The notes under the pieces were generated by a model, which made no database searches, was not told where the DNA came from, and saw only the letters and a program-made list of their open reading frames with translations. This document shows, in pieces, positions 51,158-63,571 of a stretch of 64,000 nt of DNA. Position numbers and translations under genes: made by a program. The DNA is from Mastigamoeba balamuthi. Taxonomy: Eukaryota > Evosea > Mastigamoebida > Mastigamoebidae. How positions within the stretch are numbered: the stretch's first letter is position 1; the number at the start of each line of letters is the position of its first letter. The stretch lies in assembly GCA_902651635.1 (NCBI GenBank), contig CACRSC010000084.1, forward strand, positions 226,892 to 290,891, read 5' to 3'.

Positions 51158-52307
51158 ATGAGCACGCGCTGTGTTGTCTTTCTGCTGCTGGCCCTGGTGG
51201 CCTTATGCGCTGGTGGGACAATCCCCTTGCCACCATCGCCTTCATCGCCTTTCTTTATCTCACTTGTGTGCTCAGTCCCGGTGGCAGCCAAAGGTGGAAG
51301 GGGCCGAGGCCGGATTCGCCCTCACACGCACACGCACTCGCACTCGGACTCGCATACGTACATCAGCCGCTTCCACTACCCGAGGCAGAGCGACCTCAAG
51401 TGGAACAACGAGTCGGTGTCGTTCAGGTCGCGCAACCCCTCGACCGGCGACCGCGTCGAGCTCGACCTGCGGTCCACACCCCACAGCCCCATGCGGTTCC
51501 GCATGAGGTTCTACGAGACGGACAAGTCCGACGCGGACCTGGATACCCGCGTGTCCTTCACGTCCATCGTCGAGTTCGAGGAGCGCTCCCTGACTGTACG
51601 ATTCTCTTCCAGCAGCTCATCACTGACCGCCCGGCTAGTTTGATGGATGGAACACCAGCGACATGCAGGTGCGCCGCGTGCCCATCGGGCGCATTGGCTG
51701 GGCTCCCATCACCGCGCCGGAGGTGGCGGACGTCGGCGGGGTGAAGGTGACGACATTCACGGTCACCTACAACGCGGCAGGGGCGCTGCTGGTGCTGCGC
51801 CTGATGCTGGCCGACAACCCCTACAGCGTCGGCGGCTCGTCGTATGAGCCCTCGCAGGTCAAGATCGACGTCGAGCTGCGCAACTGGACGTACAGCGGCA
51901 ACAACAGCCACATAGCCTTGGCCTGCGCCGTGCAGAGCCCCAAGCCCTTCGTTCACGACCAGCCTGGCGGCGCGGAGGAGCCCGAGAGTGTTCACGTCTC
52001 CGAGGGCGACGTTTTGATGACGCTAGGGTGGAACCGCACCGCAGAGGTGGACGGCAAACCGGTCGCGGTCCTCGCGAGCACGTTCGAGGACACGATGCCA
52101 GTCTCGGAGTCTGACGACGGCAATGCGTCGTCGGTGTCGGGCAGCTCAGAGAGCCACGTGCAGCACGCCAAGATAACACACTTCGCTTTTGGAGCAGTGC
52201 GGCCAAAAGCGGTCGTGTGGGACCCCGACCTCGGAGTGAGCCAGGCCTCGTGGTACAGCCTCTCTGCTCTGACTCTAGCAGCTTCCCTCATGTCCTCTCT
52301 GATGTAA
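51158..52307 (+). CDS. Secreted, probably GPI-anchored protein, copy 1
   Basis: Exons 51158-51212, 51276-51595 and 51639-52307 give 347 aa. Exon 1 is almost only a signal peptide (TRCVVFLLLALVALCA). A basic Gly/Arg and Thr/His linker (HTHTHSHSDSHTY) follows. The main domain has SDLKWNNESVSFRSRNPSTG, RVSFTSIVEFEERSLT, FDGWNTSDMQVRRVPIG, VKIDVELRNWTYSGNNSHIA and N-glycosylation sites. The C-terminus ends in a hydrophobic tail (SALTLAASLMSSLM) without basic residues, typical of a GPI signal. Beta-rich and extracellular by inference; family not recognised. Tandem paralogue at 52919. Confidence 0.75.
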
Positions 52308-52918
52308 AGAAGCCATTTTGTGCACTCTGTTCGGCACAGTGTAAACTCTCGATTGCACAGCCCCTGTAAATAATGTTAGCTTGACAGCTACTTTAGAACT
52401 TCCTCATCTCACCTTATGCCAGAGTAGAGAACGGGACATGCCCTCGGCGACGTCTTGCATAGGTTCACCGTGCGGCCTGATCCACCCTCGAGATTGTCGT
52501 TTGTGAGGTGCTTGGGCTTTACTCTGTCGAAGTCATGAGCACAAGGCGCAAGCTTCGGAGCAAACGTGTTGTTCACGTGGTGCTCTGGGGTGCAGCAGTC
52601 TTGAGTGCTCCAACCGTGCCTCGGCCACGACTGCCTTGCAGCGGGGTCAATACGCAGTTTATTTCTTGAGGTTACCTCCCGCCCGTTTCACAAAACGATT
52701 GATTTGTGCGATTTTTATCGTGCTTAGGATTTGTACATTGAATCACAGTACGATCCTGACAGCCACGTCAGAAATCAGCAGTACGTTTCCAGCTTTTTCC
52801 TGAGTTCTGTTGATAGACACGAGGCCTAAATATAGCAGGGCCATTGTCGCCTGTGCGCGGGCAGATCAGAGTTCATTTCTCAAGAGTACAAGAGTCGCGG
52901 GGCAGACACACTCAAGCC
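52308..52918. other. Intergenic region with TATA-like box
   Basis: TAAATATAG at 52827-52835 lies 84 nt before the ATG of the next gene. The remainder is mixed, with no coding frame or RNA gene recognised. Confidence 0.5.
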
Positions 52919-54096
52919 ATGGCACCCCACTGCACCGCCACTCTGCTCGTTGTCCTTATTGTCGCCTCTCTCGGTGCGGGCCTTCTCGTCTGCTGCTTTA
53001 GCAATTTCGTTGACCTTCAATCGCTGCCATAGCCCTGTCAGAGCCAGAAAAGGGAGGAGGCGGCAAGGGAGGGGGTGGCAGAGGCGGTGGCAGGGGCGGC
53101 AGTAGGGGAAAGGGGTCCTCCGGGGGGCATTCGAGCTTCGGTCGCTTCCACAGCACGCGGCTTAGCGACCTCAAGTGGGACAGAGAGTCGGTGTCGTTCA
53201 CGTCCCGCAACCCCTCGACCGGCGACCGCGTGGGCCTCGACCTGCGGTCCAGGGGCCACAGCCCCATGCGGTTCCGCCTCTGGTACTTCCCCACCGCCAA
53301 GTCCGAGGTGTCCCTGTCCTCGCACGTGGTCTTCAAGTCAATCGTCGAGTTCGAGGAGCGCTCTCTCACAGTGCGTCTGGCCCCAAACGCCCTCGCTCTC
53401 GCGCTGCGTACCCGCACGGATTCAACTGATCACCGATGCCCCCTGCTGTGCCAGTTCGACGGCTGGAACGCCAGCGACGTGCAGGTGCGCCGCGTGCCTA
53501 TCGAGAGCACTGGCTGGTCTCCCATCACCGCGCCATCAGTGACCACCATCGGCGGGGTGAAAGTGACGACATTCGCCGTCACCTACAACGCGGCAGGGGC
53601 GCTGCTGGTGCTGCGCCTGATGCTGGCCGACAACCCCTACAGCGTCGGTGGCACGTCGTACGACCCCTCGCAGGTCAAGATCGACGTCGAGCTGCACAAC
53701 TGGACCTACAGCGGCAACAGCAGCTACCTGGCCCTGGCCTGCGCCGTGCAGAGCCCCAAGCCCTTCTCCCACGGCCCCGAGCGCGTGCACATCTTCGAGA
53801 ACGACGTGTCGGTGACGTTCGGGTGGAACCGCACTGTCGTGGCCGACGGCAAGACCGTCGCTGTCATCGCGAGCACGTTCGAGGACACGGAGCCAGACTC
53901 GGAGTCCGGCGACGCTGCCGGGTCGTCGGGGCAGTCGGAGGCGCGCGGGCAGTACGCCCAGCTGACGCACTTCGCGTTCGACGCGGTGCAGCCGCGAGAT
54001 CTGGTGTGGGACCCGTATCTCGGGGTGAGCCAGGCCGCTCTGCACAGCCTCGCTGCACTGTCCTCAGCTGCCGTGTTGCTCTCCTCCCTGATGTAG
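52919..54096 (+). CDS. Secreted, probably GPI-anchored protein, copy 2
   Basis: Exons 52919-52973, 53042-53370 and 53455-54096 give 341 aa. Exon 1 is 55 nt, exactly as in copy 1, and encodes the signal peptide (TATLLVVLIVASLG). The linker differs: it is Gly/Lys/Arg-rich (GGGGKGGGGRGGGRGG) instead of His/Thr-rich. The main domain is strongly similar (SDLKWDRESVSFTSRNPSTG; FDGWNASDVQVRRVPI; VKIDVELHNWTYSGNSSY). The tail AALSSAAVLLSSLM again looks like a GPI signal. Probably a cell-surface pair in which the exposed linker evolves fast. Confidence 0.75.
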
Positions 54097-54261
54097 AGAG
54101 CACAACGCAGGCACAACGGACCAATCGCGTGTGTACCAACAGTGGCGAGGTGCCCCGACCACTTGCAGAGAAGATGTAATGAATCCCGTATTGGCACCGA
54201 TGTCACTACGTGAAATCACTGAAGATCACTTGATGGAATATTCAAACCCAAACTATCTTGG

Positions 54262-54270
54262 GGATATTTT
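54262..54270 (+). promoter_or_regulatory. GGATATTTT motif before giant HECT gene
   Basis: It lies about 95 nt before the start codon, in the only A/T-rich patch of the intergenic region. Confidence 0.4.
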
Positions 54271-54363
54271 GGCCCCCCGCTGTTTCGTTTGTTTCGCTAC
54301 TGCCTGCCGGGTCTCCTCCAACCCAGAGCCGTGTTGCCCGCAGCGCCGTCCCCCTGCCGGAGA

Positions 54364-57300
54364 ATGGAGAGCGTGGTGGTGGCGCGCACGAGCGACCGCA
54401 GCCTGCTGCCCGTCGCCGACTGCGAGACCCTCGCGTCCTGCCTCAACTCCGCGGTCCTCACGGGCTCCCCGGACGCCCTCAAGCGCCCCTACCAGCGCGC
54501 CCTCAGCCTCTGGCTCCCGCGCCTCAGCGCCTCCCTCCCCGCCCGCCGACCCGCCGCCGCCCCGTCGCAGGCGCCGCCCGCCGTGCCCGCGGTGCCCGCG
54601 GTGCCCTCGGCCGGGGCGCTGCGGCCCGAGCAGCTGGCCAACCGCATGATCGTCCGCACGCTGCTCGCAGTCCTCAGGTCCGCCGCACGCTCCGACCCCG
54701 CGCTGCACGCCGAGGTCCTCGCCCAGATCACCGAGCTCGCCGAGTGCGCCGCCCCCTCCGACGACGCCACGTCCTCCTCGTCCTCGTCCGCGTCGTCGTC
54801 GTCGATGGTGATGGACGAGTTCGGGCGCTACTTGCTGTCGGCCGTCGGCAGCGACGGCGACGGCGACGGGGCCGTGTGGTCCGCCAACATGGCCGCGCTG
54901 CTCGGCGTCGCGCTGCACAACACGGGCGCGCTGCTGCTGAGGGTCGCGCTGTTCCTGCTGGGCACCCGCGGGGCTGCGGCCGCGGCCGCTGCGCGTGGGC
55001 GGCAGCGGGTGGTCGCGGGGCCGCTGTTCCGCAGGTGGCGCGACGCTGTCAACGCAGACAGGGGCTCCTTCGCCCGCGAGGTCGCGCGGCCCGCCTCTGC
55101 GGGCGCCGTGGCGATGACGGCCATCGAGTGGCCCGACGCGCGGTCGTTCGCCTGCGAGGGCGGGAGGTTCCTGTACGTCTCGGGGCCCTACGGCCTCCGC
55201 AAGGTCGCCGTCTGCTTCGGCAGCGCCCGCGTACCGCCCGCCGTCGTCCGCGAGGCCGACTGCGCTGCGCTGCGGCAGGCGTCGGTCGTGCGGCTGCGCT
55301 CGGGGCACGTCGTCGCGCTCAAGGCCGAGTCGCTGCACGTCGTCGACGCGGCGACCCTCGCCGTCGTCGCGTCGCACGCGCTGCCGCCCGGCGTCCGCGG
55401 CGACGTGTGCGCCACCGACGGCACCTCCGTGTTCGTCTTTGCCGAGAACTACGACCCCTCGAAGGTGCCCTGCGCGTCCCCCCNNNNNNNNNNNNNNNNN
55501 NNNNNNNNNNNNNNNNNNNNNNNNNNNNNNNNCCCCTCCTCCCCTGTTGCGCTCTCTGTCGTGCTGACGGGCCCGCGCGACAGAAACTGGAGAGCATTGC
55601 GGTGAGCAAAGTGGCGCTGGAAGTCGACGGCGACGGGAGGGCCGTGTTCCACAAGTCGCACGGCTACATCCTGCCCGCGGCGTCGCTGACGCACGTCGCG
55701 CACGCGTGGACGGACGGGCACAGCGTCGTGGTCCGCGACAACACCACCACCGTCGTCTACGACGCCAGCAACGTCCCCTCGGCCTCGTTCGCGTGCGGGC
55801 CTCCTTCTCCTGCGCTGTCCCCCCAAGTCTTGTCTGACTCGCGTTCGTACCGAACCGAAGCTCGAAGAAGGAGACGGTCGTGTTCGACTGGCAGCTGAGG
55901 TGCTCGTGGTCGCTGTCGTGCAGCGCCGCGGGCCTCAGCATCGCCCGGTGGTGCCACAAGAGCCCGCCTCCCGTCGCGGGCTCGGGGATGGCGGCGTTTG
56001 CGTCCTCGGACGCGCCGCTGGCCGTCTCCGACCTTCTCGACGGCATCTTCGTCGTCCTCGACCACGCGTCGTCCACGGCGGCGCACCGCGCGCTGTCGGG
56101 CATGCCGTGCGAGTCGCCCCTGAGCGCCGTCGACGTGCCCGAGACGATGTCGTGCATCGCGGACCTCGTCGCCACGCTCGCGCGGAGCGGCGACTCGGGC
56201 GCGCGCATCAACGCCGCGCTGCAGTACCTCGTCGTCGCCCTGTCCTCGGCGCCGCTGTCCAGCTGCCGCGCCGGCACCGACGCCGCGCTCTGCGACTCGC
56301 TGCTCGCGCTGCTGCCCCGCGCAGAGTCGCGCGACCTCGCGCTCGACGCGCTGGCGCTGCTGTTCCGCGCCAGCTCGGCGGCCTGCCGCCTGTCGATGCT
56401 GTCGCGGCTCGACGACTCGTGCGCGGACCGCTTCTACGGCGCGCTGTCGACGCACGCGGCCGAGCTGTTCCGGCTCGGCGAGGACACGCGCGAGTACCTC
56501 GCCGACGTTGTGCGCGTCGTGTTCTCTGCCGTCGCCCGCTGCGCCGTCTCGGCCGTGCGCGCGCGCTCGCCCTGCACGGGGACGCACCCGGCGGCCTCTG
56601 CGCTGTGCGGCGTCGCCTCGGCGCTCGCGGGGTCCGAGGCGCGCTGCGTGTTCCTCGACACGCTGGCGAGGTCGGTGTCGGCGCTGCTGGTCGACGTGGG
56701 GTCTGCGCTGGCCGCCGTCGAGTCGGACGCCGAGCGCGCGTCGCTGCTCGAGTCCGTCGGGACTCTACTCGGCGAGCTGGTGGGCTGCTTCTCCGACGTC
56801 GCGAGGTCGATCGAGTCGCTCGACGCGGCGACGGCGGAGCAGATCGTCGACGCGCTCGTCGAGACGGCGCAGGCGGCCGCGCCCCTCGCGAGGGTCCCGA
56901 CGGGGTGCGGGAGGGAGTGCAGGGTCGTCCGCGTCGTCGAGAGCGCGCACCCCGTCCGCGTCTCCACCAAGAAGCGCCTCGAGTGGGCCGTCGAGTGCGA
57001 CGGCGCGGCCTCGCCGCTCACCGTCACGTTCGCCCCCGACTCGTTCGTGGGCTCGAGCGGCGTGCTTCTCATCGAGACCGAGTTTGACCGCAAAAAGATG
57101 TACGGGCATCCTCCTATCCTCCCTCTGCCCGGCACTCATACGTCGCGCGTCTGTCTCCCCACCTAGCGAGGGGTCGTTCCCCGAGAGCGTGCAGGTGTCC
57201 GGATCGCACGTGACTTTCCAGATGCGCATTTCCAACGACGACGACGGCACGGAGCTGTGGGGGTTCAGGGCCGCCGTGTCGTGGACCGCCAACTCGCGCG

Positions 57301-60300
57301 GCTGCTGGGCCACCGACCTGCGCGCGTCGGCGACGTCGTCGCTGGCCTCGCTGCTGCGCTCGGCCATGGCGGCGCAGGACCCCGGCCCTGCCGTGCACCG
57401 CTGGCTGTCGACGTCGCTGTTCTCCAACGGCCGGCGCAAGGACCCCGGGCAACTGCCCCTTTTCCTCCAGGAGCTCCTCCTCTCCGACGACCCCGCTACG
57501 CCCGCGAGCCTCCCGCGCGGGTCTGCGAGCGACTGCGTCGTACGGCTGGCCAAGCCCATGCTCGCGGCCGTTCTGTGGCACACGACAGACGCCGTGGACG
57601 GCTCGAACGCGGGCGGGAAGCTCGCCGAGGCGTGGGGCGACGTGCTCGCCCGCGCCACCGCACTGGCAGCGTCCGACTCGTCTCCAGAGTGTGTCGAGGA
57701 GGTCAGGGCCAAGGCGCGGCTGCTCCTGTCGTTGCAGGCCCACGCGCGCGGGGCGCCGCAGCGCAGCCTGACGGCCTCCATGGCTGAGATGAAGCGCAAG
57801 TTCTACCCCGCGCCGCCGAGGGGCAGGGACACGGAGGCGCTGTCCAAGCTGACCGAGTGGAGGTCCGCGCTCATCGCCGACAGCGCCTCGCGCGACATCC
57901 GGGAGCTCGTGCACGAGTTCCTCGCGCAGGGCTCGCAGGTGCCCGCCGAGGCCGTCGAGGGAGCGCTGCTGGCCAACGAGGCGTCGTGCGCGCACAGGAC
58001 GAGGATCCTCGCGGGGCTCGCGGGGCTGCTGTCGACGATGGACGCGGGCTCGGACCCCGCGGTGGCGTCGGTGCTGTGCGCGGTCGCCTCTGCGTGCCAC
58101 AGCAACGACGTGTTCTCGTCGACGCTCGGCGTCAGCACGGCGAGCGTCGGGGAGCTCACGGCGAGGTTCTTCGCGGTGATGTCGGCGGCGACGGAGATGC
58201 TCAGGCAGACGCTGCACCGCGGGCTGTCGGACAAGGTCGTCGTGGCCGTCGTGGCGCTGTGGCACACGGGCCTCGGGTCCGCCAACGAGGACTACGTCGC
58301 CAAGACCGGAGTCATCCCGCAGCTGCTGCGCCTGCTCTCGCACTGCTGCTCGGCCGTCTCGGACGACGCCGTGCGCGACGCCGCGTTCCACCTGCTCGTC
58401 TCGCTCGCCTCGTACTGCTTCGAGCAGCCGCGCGACGCCAACGACAAGTCGCCCAGCTGCAGAGGCTTCGTGGCCAAGACGCTCTGCGACGAGCTCGCGT
58501 CGCTCTCGGCCGACAGCTCGGCGCCGCCCGACCAGCCCGGGACGAGCGACAGGCCTCCCGTGGCCAGCACGGCGAGGTCCGGGATGTACGCGTCGCTGCT
58601 GCTCGGCGCGCTTCTCGTGCTGTCGCACAAGCACCCGAGCGCGGCGCAGGAGATGGCGTACCACGTGCGCACCGACGTGATGATGCGCCTCTACTGCGCG
58701 CAGTGGGCCGCGTTCGACCCCAGCGCGCTCATCCTGCGCCTGCTGCGCGAAGTGCTGCCGCTGCACCCGCCCGAGCAGCGCGTCGTCGACGGCGTCCTCG
58801 AGGACATGGCGCGCAACATCGCGCGCTCGGGGCGCGACAACGTCGTCGCCGAGGCCGCCATGCTGCTGCGCTCGCTCGCCGCGCGCGACGGCTGGGACGC
58901 CGTCGTGCGGGACGGGGTGCGCGCCTCGCTGAGGTCCATGGACGCGGTGCTCGACGGGCTCGCGCGCAGCGCGCCGTTCGACGCCGGCAAGTGCGCGGCC
59001 CTCGACGCGGCCCTCGCTGTCCTCGGGGGAGTCCCGCTGGCGGTGCGCGTCGGAGGCCGCGCGCGCGTCGTGAGCGACTCGCACGCGCTGTCGGGCGACG
59101 TCGTCGACGTCGTCTGCGAGGCGCAGATCGGGACGATGCGTGTCTACGGCACGCTGCCGCTACCGCGCCTCGACGAGACCGACTGCGTCGTCACGCGCGA
59201 CGTGTTTGTCCCCGGCCGCGACCTCGTCGCCGTCGACGAGTTCGACGCGCGGCCCCTGTGGCCCTCTGTGCTCGCGGACGTCAGCCGCGCGCTCGCCAGG
59301 CCGCCGCTGGGCGAGTGCAAGTCCCCCAACGCGCTCGCGTACGCGCGGGTGCGCTTCCACGCCACGCGGCTGCTCCACGCGATGCTCGAGGGCGACGGCG
59401 GCGCTGTGGCGCGGTCGCTGTGCCCCCTGGTGCCCGTCGACCAGGTCCTCTCGTCGATAAACGAGGCGGGCGTCGCTCAGTGGACGCCGTACACCGTCAG
59501 GGACTGCGCGACGGCCTCGCTCGAGCGCAGGGTCCGTGCGAGGCTGCACGGCACGGGCCCTATCACTGCCGCGCTGGGAATCTCGGGCGTCCACGCGAGC
59601 TCGCTGGGGTTCGTGCACGCCCCGGTGTTCCTGCCGCCGGACACGATCAAGGGAATGGAGATGCTCGTGGGCGACTGCGTCCTCCTGGGCCACCCGCTCT
59701 CCTCGCAGAAGTGCGTTTTTCGCCTCGTTTCCGTCGTGGTTTGGCGGCGCTTTGAGAATTGACCCGCGACCCTGGGGGCTGTGGCGGGCAGCTACGTCGA
59801 CGACGAGGAGTCGGAGGTGTTTGACGTGGACCGGAGCGACTCTGAGTACTCGCTGTCGCTGGACTCGGCCTACTGCCGCAGCACGCACTCGGACGACGTC
59901 GACAACAACGTAAGCACCGACGACGGCAGCAGCAGCGACAGCAGCGGATCCTCGGGCAGCATGAGCGGCCTCACGAGCCTCCTCGACGGCTCGGACGACG
60001 GTTCCGACTCGGACGGCTCGGATGAGTCCGACGGCGACGAGTCGGACGAGGACGACGACCCCTCGACGACCACGGGCAGCGCCAGCGCCGCGGCAGCGGA
60101 GAAGAGCAAGGCGCCCGGCGCGCCCGCAGGTGCCTCGAGCGAGTACGAGCCCGCGTGCAGTGTGTTCCAGACGCAGGACGTCGGCGAGACGGCCGGGCGC
60201 GTCGTCGTCGTCCCGCTCTCGATGGACCACAGCAGCGCGGGCGTCGTGCGCGCCAAGACCGACGAGCTCGTGTCCGCGGGCGCGCTCGCGGTGGTCTTCG

Positions 60301-63300
60301 CGACGCGCAAGAGCCTCGGCGGCCTCTGCGCGGAGCTCGCGGCCTCGGGGTTCCGGCCGCGCATCCCCGTGGCGCTCGCGGCCAAGTGCGTCATGCGCCG
60401 TCTCGCGCACGACCTCCGCGTGCGGCAGGCCGCACACGCGCTCGCCTCCGAGTCGAGGGGCGAGTTTGACAACGTGCTGGCGCTCAACAGCTGCTCGCTG
60501 TCGCAGCTGGCGTCGGACCTCGCGCGGCTCGGCAGCTCCTCGGGCGCGGACGGCGCGCTGCCGCCGAGGTACGCGCCCGCGAGGCAGGCGACGTCGCTGC
60601 CGGGCGTCAAGCAGCTGCCGGCGTTCGTCACGGACCTGCCCCGGCAGGCGCTGCGCTCGAACATGTACATGCAGGACGAGGAGCCCGGCGGCGTCGTGCA
60701 CTGGGACTACTGGGCCTACTGGCCGCACGCGCGCTTCGAGACCGACGTCGTGCGCGGCGACGTGCGCGGGCTCGCCGTCCGCGTGCTCGACGCCTCGTGC
60801 GACTACCTCCGCCAGCAGGTCGCCCTGCGCGTCGTCGCTGCCGCCGCGGCGTCGCCGTCGGCCCGCCCGGCCTGCCCCCCTGCGGGCCTGCTGGCGCCGC
60901 TGCTGCTGGGCTCGTTCGTGCGCTCGGTCGTCGACGCCGAGGAGCTGCAGAGGAAGGCGATGGTCCTGCAGCCGATGCCGCCGCCGAGCTCGTCCGCCGC
61001 CGCTGCGTGCCTGCGGGCGCTGCTGCCGCTGTCGCCGGCGCCCTGCGCTGGGAGCTCGTCGGGCGCGCAGCAGCCAGCGGCGGCCGCTGCGTCGTCGGAT
61101 GCGCCGGCTGCGGCGCAGCCAGAGGAGAAGAAGAAGCGCAAGGGGCTGCTCGCGAAGCTCAAGCTCAAGAGGCACTCGTCCTCGTCGTCCTCGTCCAGCA
61201 AGAAGTCCGCGTACCCCAAGGGAACGCTCGCAATACGCTCGGGACCAAGTTACGTCGCCGCGTCTGCCGCCCGCAAATTGCGATTCGGGCAAACAATTTT
61301 GGATTTAATTTACATTAAGGTAACTTGATCTTTGAATCATCCAAAGCGCACTGCTGACCCTTGTCGACTGCGGCAGAGCAAACGCTGGTCAGGGCTCTGG
61401 TCGTGGCGGTGGTGGAGGCCCTGGGCAAGTTCGACGACAAGGGCGCGGAGGAGGCGCTGGGCGCGACGTTCCTCGTGCGCGCCGCGCTCTGCGAGCACGT
61501 CGAGCTGCTCGACGAGTCCGAGGTCCAGCACCTGCACTTCCTCCTGCTCGCCGCCACGTGGAAGTCCTCGTGCGTCTGGGTCCGCCAGAACTGCTGCCGC
61601 CTGATCAGCGACCTCCTCAGTGCGCCCGCCCCTGCGCCCCCGCGGCCAGCGTCGTCGGGTCTGACGCTGCGAGTTGCTCGCAGGTGAGCTGAGGGACAAG
61701 GGGCTGAGGGACCGCATCCCTCCCGCGGCCATGATGGGCTACGCCTGCCTGTGGGAGGTCATCGGCCCGCCGCACAGGCAGCGCGGGCTCTTCGCCGCGG
61801 CCCTCGCGGAGCTGCTGCTGACCGCGCGGGCGTTCGAGCAGGGCCGCGCGGACCTCGCGCCCCCGCGCAAGCCCTCGGGCCGCCTCGAGGAGCTCTGCAA
61901 GCTCGCCGCTGCCCTCGACGCCCTCGACGGCCGCCCCGGCGCCGCGGCGAGGCTGCGCGAGGTGCTGCCCCCCGACGCGCTGCCCGCCGACTTTGACGAG
62001 TCGGCCGTCGCTGCTGGAGCGTTCAGCGCCGAGGCGGACCAGGAGATCGTGAAGAGGTGCCCGCAGGGCGCGTGGGCCGCGTCCAAGGAGGACCTGGAGA
62101 GCGTGTTCGCGGGCACGAGCGAACGCCTGCTGAGGAGCCGCGCCGCGGTGCTGTACCACGCGCTGCACAAGGGCCTCGAGGGGTCCGTGCAGCTCGTGGA
62201 CTTCTACGGCGCGCGCTGGCGGCCGCGCTGCATCGCGAGGCGCCTCGCGGGGGCCAAGGCGCGCGTGGCGCTCGGCACGAAGCTCGCGGCGTTCCACTCG
62301 GTGGTCTCTGCGCAGTCGGGGGACACGCCCGACGAGGTGCCGTCGATGCCGAGCATCCACGTCAACCGCGTAGTGGCCAAGCGCGCGCTGGCCATCGGGC
62401 AGCTGCGCCAGACGGTGCTCGGGCAGGTGGCCGCGGGGGTCGCGCGGTTCAGGTACGGCGTGTTCAACAGCTACAGCCACCCGATCGACATCACGTTCGT
62501 CGGCGAGGCCGGCTACGACGCCGGCGGGCTCTACCGCGAGTGCCTGAGCACCATCGTCAGCGAGCTGCAGTCCGGGGCGCACCTGCTGCAGCTGTGCCCC
62601 AACGGGAGGTTCGAGCGCGGCGGCTGCAGGGACAAGCTGATCCCCAAGCCGTCGCTATCGGGCCCCGAGCACCTGCGCCTGTTCGAGTTTGTCGGGCGCG
62701 TGCTGGGCCACGCGGTGCACAGCGCGGGGGCGCTGGCGCTGAGCCTGCCGTCGCTGGTCTGGAAGCCCCTGGTCGGCTCCGAGGTCGACCTCTCGGACTT
62801 GCGCGACGTCGACACGTCGTCGACGTGCATCGAGCGCATCCGGGCGATGGAGCGCACACCCGACGTCGAGGAGATGCTCTCGGAGCTGCCGTTCACGACG
62901 GTATACAGCGACGGCAAGGTCGTCGCGCTAAAGCCCGGCGGCGAGTCGACCTACGCTTCGTGGGACACGCGCCTCGAGCTCTGCGACCTCATGGAGCAGT
63001 CGCTGCTGCACTGCTACGACGGGCAGCTGCGGGCCGTTCGCAGGGGCCTGTGCTTCATCCTGCCCGAGGAGGCCGTCGACTGCCTGCTGACGTGGCGCGA
63101 CGCCGAGACGCTCGTGTGCGGCGAGCCGAGGCTGGACATCGCGCGCCTCAAGACGGCGGCGGGGAGGACCGGCGACGACGACGAGCACGTCAAGATGCTG
63201 TGGGATGTGCTCGAGGAGATGACGCCCGAGGAGCAGAGCAAGTTCCTGAGGTTCGTGACGGGCCACGAGAGGATGCCGCCGCAGGGCAACGACCTCAGCT

Positions 63301-63488
63301 TCACGATCGAAACGTACACGGGCTCGTCGCAGGCGCTGCCCATGTCGGGCACGTGCAGTGGCCTGCTGACGCTGCCGAGGTACACGTCCAAGAGCGTGAT
63401 GCGCACCAAGCTGCTCTACGCCATCAACAACTGCCCCAACATCGACGGCGACGGCGAGACCAGCCGCAACGTCTACCTCGACCCGTGA
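54364..63488 (+). CDS. Giant HECT E3 ubiquitin ligase, 2865 aa
   Basis: Seven exons in phase: 54364-55464, 55584-55792, 55861-57099, 57167-59710, 59792-61248, 61377-61619, 61684-63488. The HECT domain fills the last 370 residues (FNSYSHPIDITFVGEAGYDA, RLFEFVGRVLGHAVHSAG, LVCGEPRLDI, FLRFVTGHERMPPQ), with the thioester Cys about residue 2822 (SGTCSGLLTLPRY). Its end resembles HERC1/2-type HECTs. N-terminal residues 250-500 are beta-rich (RFLYVSGPYGLRKVAV, SVFVFAENYD). Near 800-880 is an all-beta module (VQVSGSHVTFQM, ELWGFRAAV) seen in large HECT and PHR proteins. An acidic Ser/Asp tract (about 1715-1800) and a basic Ser-rich tract (about 2170) are probably disordered. The assembly gap falls inside intron 1, so no coding sequence need be lost. 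The exon 5 end is the least certain boundary. Confidence 0.88.
55484..55532. other. Assembly gap (49 N) within intron 1
   Basis: The gap is flanked by C-rich sequence between a GTGCCC donor and a CGACAG acceptor of the giant HECT gene. The phases on both sides agree (SK/KLES). Confidence 0.9.
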
Positions 63489-63571
63489 TGGTCCGACAAC
63501 GAGTACCGGGGAGGTGAAAAACTAAGTCGAAAATGCACACAGTAGTCTCTTGTGTCTTTCTCTCCGGCTTT

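Noticed and set aside
54253-56277. A long minus-strand frame crossing the N gap
   Set aside because: Arg/Gly/Ala-rich, runs through the gap only because N is read as unknown, and lies opposite the HECT ligase.
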